In this document: piece by piece, positions 1-9,598 of the stretch | How the letters are laid out: every line of letters starts with the position of its first letter | Numbering within the stretch: position 1 is the first letter of the stretch | DNA from: Coprinus comatus | Taxonomy: Eukaryota; Basidiomycota; Agaricomycetes; Agaricales; Agaricaceae | Assembly: GCA_034638255.1 (NCBI GenBank) | Contig: JAWPGT010000061.1 | Span: forward strand, 1 to 64,000 | Direction: 5' to 3' | Length of the DNA stretch: 64,000 nt | Program-made: the position numbers and the translations under genes | Notes under the pieces: model-generated | What the model saw: the letters and a program-made list of their open reading frames with translations, nothing else | Told to the model about the DNA's origin: nothing | Database searches by the model: none

Positions 1-1
1 A

Positions 2-2701
2 TGGGCTGAGAACCAGCTGGGGACCAAGATCAAGGCTCTACAGGATGATAAAGGGGGTGAATACATGTCTAAAGCGTTCATTTCCTTCACAACTCAGTGT
101 GGGATTGAAAGGAGACATTCTACTCGCAATAGACCACAGCAGAATGGCCTAGCAGAGCGCTCCAATCGCACTATGGGTGAGAGAATCACCACAATGCTCT
201 CAGAATCAGGTTTACCTCCATCTTTCTGGGGTGAATGTCTGGCTGCAATGGTTCATGTTTGGAATTTCCTTCCCACCTCACCTCTACCCAACACTACACC
301 TTATGAGGCCTTCTATAAGCGAAAACCCGACGTTTCCCACCTTAGAGTATGGGGCTGCACTGCCTATGTCTATATTCAAAAGGATAAAAGGAAATCTCTG
401 GAGCCTCACATGGAAAAATGCGTTTTTCTGGGATATCCCACTGGCTACAAGGGTTGGAAGTTCTACAATCCAACTACAAGGAAGGTTATCATCTCTGAGA
501 CTGCTCAGTTTGATGAGAGGTGGTTCCCTGGGCTGTCAAAAGCGAAAATGGATGCTATTCCTGACTTTGGGCTGTCTGAAACACCATCTCCTGCCTCTAC
601 TTCGCTTTCTTTGCCCTCTAGCTCATCTATTCCTCCTCCTGACGATGTTTCAGCTTCTGAAGATGAGGGGGGTAGTGTATCACATCCTGTGGTCGCTCCT
701 GCTGCTCCAGTCGTTCCTCCTGCTCTTCCTGTGGTCGCTTTACCTCCTGTGGCTCCTATTCCTCTTCCAGAACCTGCTACATCTCCATCTCCATCACCAA
801 CAGTGTCTCCGAAACACTCACCTCCATCTACACCTCCAATGCCTCCATCCTCTTCTTTGCCTCCTCCAACCACTCCTGTCCACCACCAACCTCCCTCAGC
901 TGATCCACCAGCTAGAAGACGAGGTACTCGCATCAGAACAGCTCCCTACAGTTGGTGGGATGCCAAGGAACAGCTAAAACGTCGTCCTATAGCTAGATTA
1001 CCTGTTGGACCAGCTCCAGTGGCTCAGAACAATCCTGATGATGATCCTGCTGAGACTGATGATGATGAAGTTGAAGAGTTGGCTCTCTACATGAATGATA
1101 AAGGTTTTCGGGTGGTAGAGTTTGCTGGAGCTGTTACTAGTGGTGAGCCTGGTTCATTTAAAGCTGCTATGGAGTCCTGTGCATCCGAAGATTGGAAAGA
1201 AGCCATGGATAAGGAGTTTGGGATCCTGGAGGCTAATGGGACATGGGAACTCGTTCCTTTGCCTTCAGGACAGAAGGCTATCAAGTCTGGATGGGTCTAC
1301 AAGGTGAAAGAGAACCCAGATGGCTCTATAGAGCGCTACAAAGCTCGCATTGTGGCCAAGGGCTATGCACAGAGGCCTGGTTATGATTATACTGAGGTTT
1401 TTGCTCCCACTTTTCGGCCTGCATCTCTTAGGCTCATTGTTGCTCTGGCTGCTAAAGAGGGCTACAAACTGCGCTCTTTGGATATCTCATCTGCCTTTAC
1501 CTATGGAGACCTGGAGGAAGAGATTTACATGAAGCAACCTGAAGGATACCACCAGGGCGCTCCAAACATGGTTTTTAGGCTCAGGAAGTCGCTCTATGGC
1601 CTCAAACAAGCTGCCAGGCAGTGGAACAAGAAGCTACACTCCATCTTCATCTCTCTTGGTTACACCAGACTCCAATCTGACAGTTCTATCTATCTCTACT
1701 CCAAAGGTCCAGTCAAGGTCATTGTTCCTGTGTTTATTGATGACATTACTCTTGCTTCGAAGGATGACAAGGCCATGGATGACACTGTCAAGGAACTCTC
1801 AGCTCACTTCAAACTTCGTGACCTTGGTCCAACATCCTGGCTACTGGCTGTCAAGGTTGAACAAGACCTTCTTCATCATTCTATCTCTCTCAGTCAAGAG
1901 AAATACACCAAGGACCTTCTAGATCGCTTCCAGATGTCCGATTGCAAGCCTGTGAAGACCCCACTAGCTCCTGGACTTGATCTTTCTACAGTTGTGGTCA
2001 CTTCAGATGATCAACTCAAGATGAAAGATGTTCCTTACCTCAGTGCAGTTGGAGCCCTACAGTATCTGGCCACCATGACTCGTCCTGACATCGCTTTTTC
2101 TGTCTCCTACCTTGGGAGATTCAACCACAACCCAGGTCCAGCTCATTGGGCAGCTGTAAAGCATTTATTTCGCTATTTGAAGGGTACTATGGGCTACAAA
2201 CTGGTGTATAGAGGTGATTTGGCGTCCAATGAGCCATTTGTGACGTTTACAGATGCCTCTCATGGTTCCTGTCAAGCTACAGGAAGGGCAACAGGTGGAT
2301 ATGTGACTCTGGTGTGTGGTGCAGCTGTAGGATGGTCCTCAAAGCGTCAGAACATGGTTACTCTCTCTTCTACTGAAGCTGAGTACATTGCTGCAGTTGA
2401 GGCTGGAAAGGAGATCATGTGGATGAGAAATATCCTGTTAGAGTTTGGTTACACTCCCACTTCCTCTTCCACCCTCTACATTGACAACCAGTCAGCAATA
2501 ACTGTGTCCAAGAATCCTGAACACCATGGAAGGATGAAACAGCTTGATTTGCGCTTTTTCTGGCTCAGAGAAGTTGTGCAAAGGAAGATCATTTCCCCTG
2601 TCTACATTCCTACCTCTGAACAACTTGCAGACATCTTTACCAAGGCTGTTCAACCCAAGGTTGTTTCTCATCTTGTTCCTCTTCTTGGACTGTCATCATG
2701 A
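2..2701 (+). CDS. Copia-P copy 1 polyprotein, 3' part (integrase, RT, RNase H)
   Basis: This is the C-terminal part of a Ty1/Copia Gag-Pol polyprotein. It is open from the left window edge (frame starts at base 2) to TGA at 2699-2701, so the true start lies outside. The first residues are the integrase core (DDKGGEYM with the second Asp, then NGLAERSNRT with the catalytic Glu region). A long Pro/Ser-rich linker follows (about 590-930). The reverse transcriptase runs from the WVYKVK region (about 1290), with the catalytic pair present as FIDDITLA (about 1735). A Copia RNase H follows with SSTEAEYIA (about 2370) and DNQSA. No internal stop is present. It is nearly identical to the minus-strand copy at 4839-7744 where they overlap, so both are recent. 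Its 3' LTR begins 51 bases after the stop. Function is sure; present activity is not. Confidence 0.95.
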   Translation, partial: WAENQLGTKIKALQDDKGGEYMSKAFISFTTQCGIERRHSTRNRPQQNGLAERSNRTMGERITTMLSESGLPPSFWGECLAAMVHVWNFLPTSPLPNTTPYEAFYKRKPDVSHLRVWGCTAYVYIQKDKRKSLEPHMEKCVFLGYPTGYKGWKFYNPTTRKVIISETAQFDERWFPGLSKAKMDAIPDFGLSETPSPASTSLSLPSSSSIPPPDDVSASEDEGGSVSHPVVAPAAPVVPPALPVVALPPVAPIPLPEPATSPSPSPTVSPKHSPPSTPPMPPSSSLPPPTTPVHHQPPSADPPARRRGTRIRTAPYSWWDAKEQLKRRPIARLPVGPAPVAQNNPDDDPAETDDDEVEELALYMNDKGFRVVEFAGAVTSGEPGSFKAAMESCASEDWKEAMDKEFGILEANGTWELVPLPSGQKAIKSGWVYKVKENPDGSIERYKARIVAKGYAQRPGYDYTEVFAPTFRPASLRLIVALAAKEGYKLRSLDISSAFTYGDLEEEIYMKQPEGYHQGAPNMVFRLRKSLYGLKQAARQWNKKLHSIFISLGYTRLQSDSSIYLYSKGPVKVIVPVFIDDITLASKDDKAMDDTVKELSAHFKLRDLGPTSWLLAVKVEQDLLHHSISLSQEKYTKDLLDRFQMSDCKPVKTPLAPGLDLSTVVVTSDDQLKMKDVPYLSAVGALQYLATMTRPDIAFSVSYLGRFNHNPGPAHWAAVKHLFRYLKGTMGYKLVYRGDLASNEPFVTFTDASHGSCQATGRATGGYVTLVCGAAVGWSSKRQNMVTLSSTEAEYIAAVEAGKEIMWMRNILLEFGYTPTSSSTLYIDNQSAITVSKNPEHHGRMKQLDLRFFWLREVVQRKIISPVYIPTSEQLADIFTKAVQPKVVSHLVPLLGLSS

Positions 2702-2740
2702 TTCCCTATCTCTGTTCCATTGTTTGTTTGGACTGTCTAG

Positions 2741-2752
2741 ATCAGGGGGGTA
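2741..2752 (+). promoter_or_regulatory. Polypurine tract of Copia-P copy 1
   Basis: A G-run (GATCAGGGGGGTA) lies directly before the LTR start TGTCAGG at 2753. This is the position where plus-strand DNA synthesis is primed in LTR retrotransposons. The role is inferred from position and composition. Confidence 0.6.
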
Positions 2753-3047
2753 TGTCAGGATTGCTCCAGGCAGTCCCAATGTCAGGAGTTGATGGACTTG
2801 TAGCTTGTGATTGCTTTTCTGATCATGTGGTGTTACTGTGTGATGTCACAGCTTGTAGAAGCGTCCTGCAGACACTTGGTGACCTTCTAGTCTCATACCA
2901 TTGTCTGCAGGTGAGTAGTTATAGTATAACATCATGTTCTAGTCTCATACCATTGTCTGCAGTGTATCTCACTTATTTCTTAATCAATCACCTTCGTTCT
3001 TTCATTAATCTACGCGTCCCGTCGTGCTCTACGTTCCTGCGCTTACA
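2753..3047 (+). repeat. 3' LTR of Copia-P copy 1 (295 bp)
   Basis: The LTR starts TGTCAGGATTGC and ends GCGCTTACA. It matches the inverted copies at 7867-8109 and 3294-3536, which are both 243 bp. The 52-bp excess is one extra block at 2911-2962, which starts GTGAGT, ends CTGCAG and repeats a 25-bp stretch of the LTR. The base after 3047 is LINE sequence, so this element is inserted in the LINE; the expected 5-bp duplication would be GTTAC (3048-3052), but its partner is outside the window. Confidence 0.9.
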
Positions 3048-3048
3048 G

Positions 3049-4547
3049 TTACATCTTAAGAAACTATCGGAACGTGCTATCTTCCATATAGGGACTCTTC
3101 AACCTTCACACCCACTTCGAGCATTGCTTGATAGGCCATACCAAGGAGAGGCAGATGCCCATCCTACATCAATCACTGGCATGACTCAGACCTTCCGGTT
3201 GAAAGTCAAGTCAGCAGTTATGGAGGCAAACAACTGCCTCCATGAACTGGGTGAATGCTTTGACCCCACTGTGTCTGAAGCTCGCCCAGGATTTGTAAGC
3301 GCAGGAACGTAGAGCACGACGGAACGCGTAGATTAACGAAGGAACGAAGGTAATTGATTAAGAAATAAGTGAGATACACTGCAGACAATGGTATGAGACT
3401 AGAAGGTCACCAAGTGTCTGCAGGACGCTTCTACAAGCTGTGACATCACACAGTAACACCACATGATCAGAAAAGCGATCACAAGCTACAACTCCATCAA
3501 TGACTGACATTGGGACTGCCTGGAGCAATCCTGACAGGATTTTGGTTACTTGATCAGTTCCCAGACCGTATCAAGTATACTGCATATCACAAACCTAGAG
3601 AAGATGCAGCAGCTCATCTCCAGAATTATATCATACACCTTGATCATCTCTTAGAGGATGTACAAGGTGCCCCACAGAGTGTCTATGCAGGTGTAGATGC
3701 AAGTCTACCACTTGTAGGGCGCTACCAAGCTGTCTTGGCAGCTGTTGTGTTCCAGGGAGCTCGCTGCATTCAGTTGCGGCAAGTAGCTGGAAAAGTAACT
3801 GCCCCTGGAGGGGAGTTATTTGCAATGCGTCTTGGGATCTGCAAGGCTGTCTCCTTGCCAGGTGTCAAACATATTCTTATATTTACTGACTCAATTGCTG
3901 TTGCAAGACGAGCAGTAAGACCCACTGTACAATCAGGACAGAGCCATGCTCTGGCTATTATACGTGCACTTGGGGACTGGTTCGAACAAGAACCAGAATC
4001 TTCCATTCACTTTGTCCATGTTCCTTCCAAGGCAAAATGGAAAGTACATCAACAAGCCCATGAGCTTGCAACATCACTACAGGTTCCACATGGTGTGGTT
4101 CCCACAACATCTCTTGAGCGCCTTTGTAAAGATTGCACTCAACACTGCTCAGATGAATGGATCACTATGTTCCACTCATCCAAGTATCGAGGCCATCACT
4201 TCATGGACCTCAAGGGGTCTAAAAACACCCCACTCCAGCCAAGCTACCTTCATGGTGGCTCATGGCTCCCACTTGCCAAGGCATCCGTGTCATTATCAAC
4301 ACGGATGTGCCGTGCTATCCTTGGTCATGCTCCTATAGGTGAGTATAGGGCAAGATTCCACCCCACTCTTCCTACTTCATGCCCATGTAGTAATCACATG
4401 GAGACATGGAGTCACATATTTACCTCTTGTAGGAGGTATCACTGCCATGTAGGTCTTCCAACTTCTGTTGAAGGCCTTCTTGAATTTCTGAATGACAATC
4501 CCTCTGCATTTGCATTCAGGCCTGATCCCCCAGCAGGTGTTGGATAA
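3049..4547 (+). pseudogene. LINE ORF2 C-terminal part with RNase H, split by a solo LTR
   Basis: The reading frame covers 3049-3293 and resumes at 3542. Removing the solo LTR plus one copy of GGATT joins ...ARPGF to WLLDQF in frame. After the join, an RNase H domain is visible: VDAS near 3693 (first Asp), GGELFAMRLG near 3808 (Glu) and FTDSIAVARR near 3882 (second Asp). The tail has CPCS, METWSH and a further Cys, a zinc-binding pattern typical of LINE ORF2 C-termini. The stop is at 4545-4547. Apart from the LTR the frame has no lesion, so the LTR insertion is the main damage to this segment. The host ORF2 start is not in the window. Confidence 0.85.
3294..3536 (-). mobile_element. Solo LTR of Copia-P inside the LINE
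   Basis: This 243-bp sequence is the reverse complement of the Copia-P LTR, with TGTCAGG and CTTACA ends. It is flanked by a perfect 5-bp target duplication GGATT at 3289-3293 and 3537-3541. No internal Copia sequence remains, as expected after recombination between the two LTRs of a former full element. Confidence 0.95.
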
Positions 4548-4794
4548 CTCTAGAAGGATACAGTATGGGCGACTCTGCCCTGCAAACTCCTGATGCGCAG
4601 GAGATATTGTTCCCCCTTCCTATTTGGCCAGGCGTTAAACTGACCCATCTCCCAGGTGTGGCATTAGGCACACCCATATCCAGCTAGCCAGACTGTTTCT
4701 GTACCATACTGTAGATACTAGTTGTTTGTATTTACTGCAACCCCTCTGGGGTTGCTAGCGGACTGCGTCCGAGCACTGCGAATATAAATTGTTG

Positions 4795-4838
<44 letters not shown>
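4548..4838 (+). other. LINE 3' UTR and poly(A) tail
   Basis: This is non-coding sequence after the ORF2 stop, followed by 41 A residues at 4798-4838. Because the tail directly meets Copia-P sequence, it marks the 3' insertion point of target-primed reverse transcription. Confidence 0.85.
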
Positions 4839-4841
<3 letters not shown>

Positions 4842-7744
4842 CCAGCAAACTCTACCACCCGAAAACCTTTATCATTCATGTAGAGAGCCAACTCTTCAAC
4901 TTCATCATCATCAGTCTCAGCAGGATCATCATCAGGATTGTTCTGAGCCACTGGAGCTGGTCCAACAGGTAGTCTAGCTATAGGACGACGTTTTAGCTGT
5001 TCCTTGGCATCCCACCAACTGTAGGGAGCTGTTCTGATGCGAGTACCTCGTCTTCTAGCTGGTGGATCAGCTGAGGGAGGTTGCTGGTGGATAGGAGTGG
5101 TTGGAGGAGGTAAAGAAGAGGATGGAGGCATTGGAGGTGTAGATGGAGGTGAGTGCTTTGGTGAGAGTGTTGGTGATGGAGATGGAGATGGAACAGGTTC
5201 TGGAAGAGGAATTGGAGCCACAGGAGGTAAAGCGACTGCAGGGAGAGCAGGAGGAACGACTGGAGCTGTAGGAGCGACTACAGGATGTGATACACTACCC
5301 CCCTCATCTTCAGAAGCTGATACATCGTCAGTAGGAGGAATAGAGGAGCTGGAGTGCAAAGAAGTCGAAGTAGAGACAGGAGATGGTGTTTCAGACAGCC
5401 CAAAGTCAGGAATAGCATCCATTTTCGCTTTTGACAGCCCAGGGAACCACCTCTCATCAAACTGAGCAGTCTCAGAGATGATAACCTTCCTTGTAGTTGG
5501 ATTATAGAACTTCCAACCCTTGTAGCCAGTGGGATATCCCAGAAAAACGCATTTTTCCATATGAGGCTCCAGAGATTTCCTTTTATCCTTCTGAATGTAG
5601 ACATAGGCAGTGCAGCCCCATACTCTAAGGTGGGAAACATCGGGTTTTCGCTTATAGAAGGCCTCATAAGGTGTAGTGTTGGGTAGAGGTGAGGTGGGAA
5701 GGAAATTCCAAACATGAACCATTGCAGCCAAGCATTCACCCCAGAAAGATGGAGGTAATCCAGACTCTGAGAGCATAGAAGTGATTCTCTCACCCATAGT
5801 GCGATTGGAGCGCTCTGCTAGGCCATTCTGCTGTGGTCTATTGTGAGTAGAATGTCTCCTTTCAATGCCACACTGAGTTGTGAAGGAAATGAACGCTTTA
5901 GACATGTATTCACCCCCTTTATCATCCTGCAGAGCCTTGATCTTGGTCCCCAGCTGGTTCTCAGCCCATGATTTGTATGCTTTGAATGCCTCAAAGGCTT
6001 CTGACTTGGCCTTGAGCAGGAATACAGCCCGAAAACGCGTAGAATCGTCTATAAACGTCACCCAGTACTTGTAGCCTTGAGCTGTAGTTGTAGGAAGCGG
6101 TCCATGAAGATCTGAGTGCACTATATTAAGTGGGGAGCGAGTATGGTGTGTAGAAGGAGGGAATGAGGCTGAATGCATCTTCCCAGCGAGGCAGGGCTCA
6201 CAAATCGCGTCAGGGAGCGCTCCAGAGGTCAGGGAAAGGCCAGTAACAAGTTCTTGACTGATTAGCTTCTTCAAATCAGCAAGATTGTGGTGTATGAGGC
6301 GTCTGTGCCATAGGGAAAGGTCAAGAGGGAGTGTAGAGGCCGAAAATGCGGTCTCTGAAGCGACCACAGTGCCATTGAGCAAGGCATTGTTGGATTCAGT
6401 GATTGAAGCAGTAAATAGAGTCTTCCTATCCTTCCTGAAGGCCAAAGAGTGCAAAGATATGTTGATATTGAAGCCTTTATGGCAAGTAAGGTAAAGACAG
6501 GCAAGGAGATTGTTTCTTAAAGCAGGAATATGTAAAACTCTAGAAAACTCGACCACTCTCCCCTTCTTTCCTCTCAACAATGGCTGAAACATCACTGATC
6601 CCATTCCAACTGCAAATACAACTGAATTGTCTGCTAAGTGGACAGGAATGCGAGTTGGGGAGTAGGTCTTGAACCAGTGAAGGTGTGGGGTCATATGAGA
6701 AGTGGCCCCAGTGTCTGCAAGCCAATGAAAGTCAGCATCCAGCTGAAGAGGTGATGATGAAGAAGAGGAAAGACAACTTGCATTGCCAGCAAACTCCTTG
6801 ATGCAGGCGGCCGATTCAGCAATTGAGGTGGAGGGAGAGGGTGTAGGAGCTTCGGATGCCTTGTTGGCTTGATTTTGGCGCGGATTGGAACGCTTTTGAG
6901 CGTTTTCTACAGCCTTCTTCTGAGCCTTCTCATACTGCCAGCATTTGGCCATAACATGACCAGTCCTACTGCAAAAATCGCATTTCTGAGAGGAGGAGGA
7001 GGGCTGGGACCTTGCCGAAAAAGCGGAGGCATGGGAGGGAAGGTCTACTGCCCTTCTACGACGTTGAATCTCCTCACTGATGAATGCCTGATGAATGGTG
7101 GCCTTGTCAAGTTTGTCAAGGAGGAGGAGGTGGGAGGTGAAGGAGGAGTAATCCTCAGATGGGAGGGCTCTAATAAGAGCCATGGAGGCAAGTTCTTCAT
7201 CCAAAGAGGCCAGAGAGAAGCCCTGTGGGCGAAGATCCTTGATTTTCTTCACACATTCCTCCACCCTGTTGATCAAAGACTGCAAAGACTCCTCATCCCC
7301 CTTCCTAATGCTGAAAAGGTCGTCATAGCTGTTGAACCTAGCCCCAGGTCTCCTCTGCAAGTGTACAGCCTCCAAACTCTTCCACATCTTGCATGCATCA
7401 TCCTGAATCCCATTGAAATGAATCCTCTGGTCTGGCTCAACCATGAGGTACAACCAGCCAGCAGCCTTGTCAGCCTTTGCTTCCCAAGCATAGAGAGCCT
7501 CAGAATGAGAGGCAGATGTTGTTGCAGGGGGGGAAGGGGTGGTTGAAGCGGTGGCAGAGGCAGTTTCTGAGGTAGTAGCAGGAGTTGGTGAAGGGACAGC
7601 AGGTGGGGAAGGGATAGGCTTGGAGTAGTCACCTGAAACAACTTTCCAGAGCCCTGAAGCGCAAAACCACGCCTCCATCTCGCCTACCCAGGTAGAATAG
7701 TTGGAGCTGTTGAGTTTGACAAAGTTTGGTGATGAGGAAGCCAT
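4839..7744 (-). CDS. Copia-P copy 2 Gag-Pol polyprotein, 5' part truncated by the LINE
   Basis: An open frame starts with ATG at 7742-7744 (protein MASSSPNFVKL) and stays open for about 970 codons until it meets the LINE poly(A). Gag occupies residues 1-250 and has a CCHC zinc knuckle CDFCSRTGHVMAKC at about 255. The aspartic protease motif is LADTGATSHM at about 344. The pre-integrase HHCC region follows (LWHRRLIHHN, then CEPCLAGK). The integrase core then has HSDLHG, DDKGGEYM and NGLAERSN. The frame ends in the Pro/Ser-rich linker at EFAGA; RT and RNase H are missing here. No premature stop is present. The codons after the junction are only the A-run read as Phe. The start codon is 123 bases downstream of the 5' LTR end, a normal leader. 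Confidence 0.95.
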
Positions 7745-7853
7745 ATTTGAGAGAGAAAATGCGAAAAGAGTGCAGGGAGTGAGAGTGGAGTGAGTTGAGT
7801 GAAAGACTGAGTGTGTGTGTAATAAAAAACGCGTCTGTAAGTCTTTAAAGCGC

Positions 7854-7866
7854 GGGGCCCATAACC
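7854..7866 (-). other. Primer-binding site of Copia-P (initiator tRNA-Met type)
   Basis: On the minus strand GGTTATGGGCCCC directly follows the 5' LTR. It is complementary to an initiator tRNA-Met anticodon arm with its CAU. The same 13 bases follow the unrelated LTRs of Copia-R (41799) and Copia-Q (52640). The Drosophila copia element uses such an internal tRNA-Met half as primer; the same use here is inferred. Confidence 0.75.
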
Positions 7867-8109
7867 TGTAAGCGCAGGAACGTAGAGCACGACGGAACGC
7901 GTAGATTAACGAAGGAACGAAGTTGATTGATTAAGAAATGAGTGAGATACACTGCAGACAATGGTATGAGACTAGAAGGTCACCAAGTGTCTGCAGGACG
8001 CTTCTACAGGTTGTGACATCACACAGTAACACCACATGATCAGAAAAGCAATCACAAGCTACAACTCCATCAACTCCTGACATTAGGACTGTCTGGAGCA
8101 ATCCTGACA
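7867..8109 (-). repeat. 5' LTR of Copia-P copy 2 (243 bp)
   Basis: The minus-strand LTR starts TGTCAGGATTGC at 8109 and ends CGCTTACA at 7867. It is followed by the primer-binding site and the Gag-Pol ORF. The flank on the right is TTGTG (8110-8114); the matching duplication would lie beyond the 3' LTR outside the window. Confidence 0.93.
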
Positions 8110-8615
8110 TTGTGTTGCAATCTTTCTGATTATCTTATCATACCATACTCACTTCCTGCACTATTATCTTTGACTTATCCATCATTTCGCACACACTTAC
8201 CTTCCTCCTTCACTTAGCTGTAGGCATTCATTCTGGCACTTGTCATTTTTATTCTTCTGACAGCCGCCAACAGTTTTCTTTGAACTTCTCAGTTATTTCT
8301 TACATCCACACCAGAGAACAGGAAATGGATTGGTACTTGTAGTAAAACAAAAGCTACTACAAGCTACAAGTACCTCTGATTTGAAGACATTCCTAGTCTT
8401 CCTCTTCTCCCTCAGCATCCTCCTCCTCTTCTTCCTCCTCATTGTTTCCCCGATCCTCCCTCAATGCCTTCAGGTTTTGGTTGATCTCCTGCAACTCCCC
8501 CATCATCCTGCTCAACACTGTCTTCTGCCAGTCCCAGTTATCCTTTGCCATCTTACACCATGCCAGTTGGTGACTTTGTTGAAAGCAATGTGAAGACAAG
8601 TAAAGTGTGTCATTG
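8110..8615 (+). mobile_element. Remnant of a Gypsy-X-like 3' region
   Basis: Read on the minus strand, this stretch resembles 38390-38850 of Gypsy-X. It has the C-terminal codons of the antisense ORF, then an inverted repeat GGTACTTGTAG/CTACAAGTACC (8332-8342 and 8364-8374), then shared blocks such as GTCAGAAGAATA and GTCAAAG.TAATAG. Similarity is patchy, so it is a diverged relative and not a copy of the X element. It is oriented opposite to X. Confidence 0.6.
8393..8575 (-). pseudogene. C-terminal fragment of the Gypsy-X antisense protein family
   Basis: About 60 codons match the end of the 37545-38566 protein: HQLAWCKMAKDNWDWQK here versus HHLAWRKMAKENWDWQK there. A LQEIN.NL.ALRED helix and an acidic tail (EEEEEEEDAEGEEED) follow. 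The stop is at 8393. The Zn2Cys6 part is absent; upstream codons on this strand do not match. It shows that the antisense gene exists in more than one element lineage. Confidence 0.65.
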
Positions 8616-8875
8616 GGTAGGTACTCACAGTTATATGAGAAGGTGGATAGCATTGTAGAAGTGTGAGGAGAGCAAAGTAGTAGTATAAGAAACTGTAGAA
8701 ATAAAGTACATGATAATGCCCTTTATATACTCTAATGCTATGGTCTGTGCTCACTAATCCTAAGGTCATGTGTAACTATGCTTTCTAACATGCATACTAA
8801 GCATGGAGGTGAAACACTAATCTACTTAGTAATGAACACTGAGAGATTATTGAGCGATATATAATAAGTGCTATA
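8616..8875. other. Unassigned AT-rich stretch
   Basis: I see no convincing coding frame, RNA gene or repeat end here. It lies between the Gypsy-X-like remnant and the degenerate tandem repeat. Confidence 0.4.
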
Positions 8876-8990
8876 TATAAGTGTCTATGTCAGTGCTTAG
8901 TGAGCGTCTAACTTGGCGTTTAGTAGAGCAGCTAAGTCAGCACTTAGTGAGTGGCTATGTAAGTGCTTGGTAAGCAGCTTAATTAGTAAT
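8876..8990. repeat. Degenerate short tandem repeat
   Basis: There are four or five imperfect units of about 22-26 bases. They share the core GTGCTTAGTGAGCG / GCACTTAGTGAGTGGC / GTGCTTGGTAAGCAGC, joined by CTATGT or CTAAGT. The array ends where Copia-Q sequence begins near 9003. Confidence 0.5.
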
Positions 8991-9004
8991 CGCTTCAACA
9001 TAAG

Positions 9005-9598
9005 GCCCAAGTAATGAAGGCCTATGAAAGGCATCTTGGTATGGAGCCAACACCTCCCCCTGCCATGCCTGCTATCGATGGCATCATTTTTACTCAACCA
9101 ATTGCCTGTGAGCCCAGTCCCCTGCATTCAGTAGTGTTGGTCAGTGGTGATAACAAAGTTCACATGTGTCCTCCCTGCAACCAGGTGTCTGCAGTGGAGT
9201 CTGCTGCTGTTCTTGATGAACAGTATGATCAAATGATGACTTCTCCCTCCAATTATGACACTGATGATGGAGAATACAAGTACATAGAATCAATTGTTTC
9301 TAATCCATCATCTTCTAATGTTGAGAACATTCAGCTTGGATGCAGAGGCCCGAGTATTCTGGAACAATCCAGAAAACTCCTCTGCTCCAGGTTCTCCCAC
9401 ATCTTTCTTCTAGGGCAGAGGGCTGTTGATGAACTATCAGGACTGTCAAGTTGAACTATTGGTTCCTGCTTATGTAATCCTCCTCTTGTAGACACTGTTT
9501 GTACTTTTTCTGCCATGAAATTGACCTCACATTATGTTGTTCTGATCACTATTCCCTTGAAGTACCTTAAAGGTCTTATTTTGCTCAAGGAATATGAG
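9005..9598 (+). pseudogene. Copia-Q copy 1 Gag C-terminal region
   Basis: The frame reads RHLGMEPTPPPA near 9025 and YDTDDGEYKYIES near 9255, matching RRLGMEPTPPPA and YDTDDGEYKYVES in the full element. It stops at 9452-9454, and similarity continues past the stop to 9598, where the solo LTR is inserted. The region lies between Gag and protease; no catalytic motif is expected. Confidence 0.8.

Larger units (their letters stand above)
3048..4838 (+). mobile_element. Non-LTR retrotransposon (LINE), 3' part with poly(A) tail
   Basis: The 3' end of a LINE is shown by the end of an RNase H-bearing ORF2, a short 3' UTR (4548-4797) and an uninterrupted A-run at 4798-4838. The poly(A) runs straight into Copia-P sequence at 4839, so the LINE was inserted in that minus-strand Copia element. 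Its 5' part (endonuclease and most of RT) is missing because Copia-P copy 1 abuts at 3047. A solo Copia LTR at 3294-3536 also interrupts it. Clade assignment (Tad/I-like, because of the C-terminal RNase H) is an inference. Confidence 0.85.

Noticed and set aside
505..933. Gly-rich minus-strand frame opposite the Copia-P linker (also at 5037-5465)
   Set aside because: It is the reverse of the Pro/Ser-rich linker codons; glycine runs are the complement of proline codons. No independent support.
4798..4838. A-run as an assembly artefact
   Set aside because: It follows a LINE 3' UTR and joins an interrupted Copia element, as a genuine insertion tail would.
6869..7546. 225-codon plus-strand frame opposite Copia-P gag
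   Set aside because: Shadow of the intact Gag-Pol frame on the minus strand; no start context or motif of its own.
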